A stretch of 64,000 nucleotides of DNA, taken from positions 1 to 64,000 of the forward strand of contig NZ_JANLNW010000067.1 in NCBI RefSeq assembly GCF_025465945.1, read 5' to 3'. Source of the DNA: Pseudomonas sp. 6D_7.1_Bac1 (GTDB taxonomy: Bacteria > Pseudomonadota > Gammaproteobacteria > Pseudomonadales > Pseudomonadaceae). Positions 61,961 through 64,000 of this stretch are shown piece after piece. A program made the translations under genes and the position numbers. Under the pieces are notes generated by a model that saw nothing but the letters and a program-made list of their open reading frames with translations, made no database searches and was not told where the DNA came from. How positions within the stretch are numbered: the first letter of the stretch is position 1; each line of letters starts with the position of its first letter.

Positions 61961-62790
61961 GTTATAAAGAAGTACTCGATGGCTCAAAGATTTCAATTTC
62001 GATATCAGAAAGCGAAAGCATGCCTGCCTTGGGTCTAAGTCATGCGCATTTGGTGGATGCGATGTGTGAGGCAGCACGTCACATGCTAGCTTTGGGGGCA
62101 ACGGTTACTTATGGAGGTGACCTACGAACTCATGGTTTCACCAGGATACTGTACGAACTCGTCTGTAGATATCGAAAAGACTCATGTGACAACAAGAACC
62201 TGGCAAGTGTAATCAATTACCTTGCCTGGCCAGTCTTCATGAACTCCGATATCGACGCTCTTTTTGCTTTGAGCAGCGAAATGGAAGGAACGGCTGAGAT
62301 AAAAGTAATTGACGAGCAATGCAATCCATTATCGCTTAAGGACGCTAGCTCTCTGATGCGTAGCTCAACTTTTGATTGGTCTTCAGGGCTAACTGCCATG
62401 CGGAGAATAATTACCGCCGAGTCGACAGCTAGGATAGTCCTCGGGGGAAAAACATCGAAATTCAACGGCAGTATGCCAGGTATAGCCGAGGAGGTACTTA
62501 TATCTCTGCAGAGCCATAAACCTGTATATCTGCTAGGCGGATTCGGTGGCTGTACAAGAGAGATTCTAGATTTGATGGGTGTTGATAACCAGTTCGATGC
62601 ATCACTCCCATGCTGGCCGTATTCAGACGAATTTAAACAGTACAAACTTGAAGATCTGAGGAACGGGCTTACTACTGAAGAAAATACGGCACTTGCCAAT
62701 ACCCCTCACATAGACCAAGCAATTATTTTGGTCATTCGGGGTCTTATGAATATTCATGCCGATAACCAGGTAGAAGCACAGAGAGACTAG
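61957..62790 (+). CDS. SLOG-type (LOG-Smf/DprA fold) nucleotide-binding protein
   Basis: 277 residues from the ATG inside the TIR 2 stop (ATGA). A Rossmannoid pattern of the SLOG superfamily: SISISESESMPALGLSHAHL, ALGATVTYGGDLRTHGFTRI (GG near 53-54), IVLGGKTSKFNGSMPGIAEE near 170-189 (counterpart of the LOG PGGxGTxxE motif), and PVYLLGGFGGCTREILDL. SLOG domains bind nucleotide-derived ligands; the ThsA effector of Thoeris senses the TIR product with one. SLOG families associated with TIR genes have been described computationally (for example STALD and TPALS). Here the domain stands alone, without SIR2 or membrane effector. Confidence 0.75.
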   Translation: MSYKEVLDGSKISISISESESMPALGLSHAHLVDAMCEAARHMLALGATVTYGGDLRTHGFTRILYELVCRYRKDSCDNKNLASVINYLAWPVFMNSDIDALFALSSEMEGTAEIKVIDEQCNPLSLKDASSLMRSSTFDWSSGLTAMRRIITAESTARIVLGGKTSKFNGSMPGIAEEVLISLQSHKPVYLLGGFGGCTREILDLMGVDNQFDASLPCWPYSDEFKQYKLEDLRNGLTTEENTALANTPHIDQAIILVIRGLMNIHADNQVEAQRD

Positions 62791-62798
62791 CGCGCAAT

Positions 62799-63356
62799 AT
62801 GTCACTACTCACGGAAGCAGAAGTTATTTCCCGCTCACGCTCAGTCAGTCGGGCAGGGCGTTTATTTAAGGCCACTGCAAGCACGCAAACGTATGACGTT
62901 TTCCTGAGTCACTCCTCCAACGAGCCCGACAATATCATATTCGGAATAAAAGGGTATCTGGAAGACGCAAGCTTGAGCGTCTATATTGATAAAGTCGATG
63001 ATCCTCAGCTTTCCCCAGATCACGTCACACCTGAGACAGCTGAAACTCTGCGGATGCGCATGAAGTCATCAAAATCGCTTTTGTACGTTTACAGCCGTCA
63101 CTCGACTACATCTCGCTGGATGCCTTGGGAACTCGGTTACTTCGATGCACTGAGAGGCTCAGTAGGTATTCTTCCGGTCACCCAGTACGCTCAAAGTGAA
63201 TTTAAGGGGGAGGAGTACCTAGGCTTATACCCATATGCCGATCTTGCCTTGGTAAAAAACTCCACGAGAAGGCAACTCTGGATTAATAGATCAGCAAATG
63301 AGTACGCCGATTTATCCGGCTGGGTCAAAGGAACAGAAAAAATCCGCAGGAGATAA
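62799..63356 (+). CDS. TIR-domain protein (TIR 3)
   Basis: 185 residues, eight bases after the SLOG gene. A 30-residue Ser/Arg-rich N-terminus is followed by one TIR domain: TYDVFLSHSSNEPDNIIFGI (about 31-50), SVYIDKVDDPQ, SLLYVYSRHSTTSRWMPWEL (about 93-112) with the catalytic-type Glu111 after Trp110, and GYFDALRGSVGILPV. It resembles bacterial TIRs that cleave NAD. A long terminator-like dyad follows at 63392, so it closes the operon. Confidence 0.82.
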   Translation: MSLLTEAEVISRSRSVSRAGRLFKATASTQTYDVFLSHSSNEPDNIIFGIKGYLEDASLSVYIDKVDDPQLSPDHVTPETAETLRMRMKSSKSLLYVYSRHSTTSRWMPWELGYFDALRGSVGILPVTQYAQSEFKGEEYLGLYPYADLALVKNSTRRQLWINRSANEYADLSGWVKGTEKIRRR

Positions 63357-63391
63357 TCCACATAATGCCTGCTGACTGTGGAACGTGCGAA

Positions 63392-63447
63392 ATGCGTTTT
63401 AGCAAGGGGAAGCGAGCAATCGCTTTCGCTTCCCCCTCAAAATGCAT
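63392..63447 (+). terminator. Extended dyad ending the TIR/SLOG operon
   Basis: Inner perfect stem GGGGAAGCGA / TCGCTTCCCC with a ten-base loop, extended by ATGCGTTTT / AAAATGCAT (one mismatch), 35 bases after the TIR 3 stop. No long T-run follows, but the stem is strong and symmetrical. Confidence 0.6.
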
Positions 63448-63514
63448 AGCCTCCTACAAGATCCTGCGTTGCTAGGTGATATAGTTCGGAGAGTCATTTG
63501 ATGGAAGTTAGACG

Positions 63515-63589
63515 ATGAGTAAGGTGTTCCTAAGTCATAACCATGCAGACAAACCTTTTACAAGGCGTCTCGCGAGTGTAGTGGTCTAA
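63515..63589 (+). pseudogene. Truncated TIR-domain gene (TIR 4 remnant)
   Basis: The frame starts at an ATG at 63515 and encodes MSKVFLSHNHADKPFTRRLA plus four residues, then stops at 63587-63589. The text is the typical first strand and helix of a TIR domain, and nothing downstream continues it in any frame that I can see. The break lies near GTAGTGGTCTAATGATTCC at about 63580-63598, which may be the edge of an inserted or rearranged segment. Confidence 0.6.
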
Positions 63590-63614
63590 TGATTCCGGAC
63601 ACCCATATACTCTA

Positions 63615-64000
63615 TCAATCGGCACTCCCCGATCCGTAGCCCAAGATGCAAGCGACAATGCGCTCCTCCCAACGTCTTCGCAGCTCGACCCCATGTAGTT
63701 TTTTCAGCAGCACTTCTACCGCAATGGGTTTACTCTTAAGGTCGGGCTCAATGTCGCGAAGTCGCATCATCGAGGCTCGACGTCCTTTCTTTAGTAGGAG
63801 TTCGGCGCTCCGGGGGCGCACCAGTTCAAGCCAAAGATCAGCCAAATGCCCCCAATCTGGGGTTAGCTCTCCTGAACCAACCTCAAATAACTCCAGCAGC
63901 TGTTTAACTTGATCGGCTTGATCCGTTGAAGTTATCCAATGTCGATTGCGTACCCACAACCTCACTGCCCAGTGAAATTGTTTTAAGGCTCGCTGCTTGC
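63615..64000 (-). CDS. C-terminal part of an unidentified protein (runs off the window)
   Basis: An open minus-strand frame from the window end to the stop at 63615, at least 128 residues. The in-frame GTG at 63965 is not a necessary start, because the frame continues upstream (it reads RALKQFHWAVRLW there). The visible part is helical and charged (QVKQLLELFEVGSGELTPDW, then KKGRRASMMRLRDIEPDLKS). I do not recognise a domain. It could belong to an accessory element next to the truncated TIR gene. Confidence 0.5.
   Translation of the reverse strand, partial: KQRALKQFHWAVRLWVRNRHWITSTDQADQVKQLLELFEVGSGELTPDWGHLADLWLELVRPRSAELLLKKGRRASMMRLRDIEPDLKSKPIAVEVLLKKLHGVELRRRWEERIVACILGYGSGSAD

Noticed and set aside
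63570..63614. An insertion-sequence end at the truncated TIR gene
   Set aside because: The junction text resembles the ends of some IS3-type elements, but no transposase and no second end are visible, so I did not annotate a mobile element.

Overview
The window reads as a chromosomal segment of a fluorescens-group Pseudomonas. The evidence is high-GC coding sequence, the order fumarase / membrane GGDEF protein / ferredoxin reductase / enoyl-CoA hydratase / pyruvate kinase known from Pseudomonas PA4333-PA4329, a DUF6124 protein, and many copies of the GAGCCTGCTCGC-type REP/REPIN intergenic repeat. No rRNA, tRNA or CRISPR array was seen. All identifications rest on reading the sequence and on recall of families; no search was run.

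Layout. 0-2.7 kb: a LysR regulator divergent from a secreted metallo-beta-lactamase-fold protein and an NAD(P)-binding protein. 2.8-5.5 kb: a two-gene alpha-xenorhabdolysin (XaxA/XaxB-type) pore-forming toxin behind a long cytosine-poor leader. 5.6-14.2 kb: a LysR regulator divergent from a catabolic and uptake unit made of a 2-ketoarginine decarboxylase-like enzyme, an aldehyde dehydrogenase and a polyamine-type ABC transporter. 14.3-17.5 kb: AraC regulator, small monooxygenase, flavin reductase and a small exported tandem-repeat protein. 17.8-22.6 kb: an MHS-family transporter, probably for a dicarboxylate or 2-oxoglutarate, beside a sigma-54 two-component pair, with a readable sigma-54 promoter and tandem upstream sites. 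22.8-32.9 kb: a minus-strand Tc insecticidal toxin operon (TcB, then two TccC/Rhs proteins with different C-terminal toxins). 33.0-41.1 kb: a conserved housekeeping block. 41.5-56.9 kb: a plus-strand cluster with a Tc A subunit split over two genes, flanked by two very large Ig-repeat proteins without signal peptides. 56.9-59.5 kb: MoxR ATPase and DUF58 protein. 60.2-63.4 kb: an AT-rich operon of three TIR-domain proteins and one SLOG-type nucleotide-binding protein, followed by a truncated fourth TIR gene.

How the parts work together. The two Tc arms hold all parts of an ABC toxin (translocation pore A, cocoon B-C, two alternative toxic tips) but lie on either side of about 8 kb of core genes. 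A 22-bp dyad of the same 9-4-9 design lies upstream of both arms, which suggests one regulator. The TIR/SLOG operon has the parts expected of a Thoeris-like antiphage system (TIR enzymes making a nucleotide signal, a SLOG domain sensing it) but lacks the usual SIR2-SLOG effector gene. It is the best candidate for an undescribed system here. The Tc/Ig-repeat cluster is the second.
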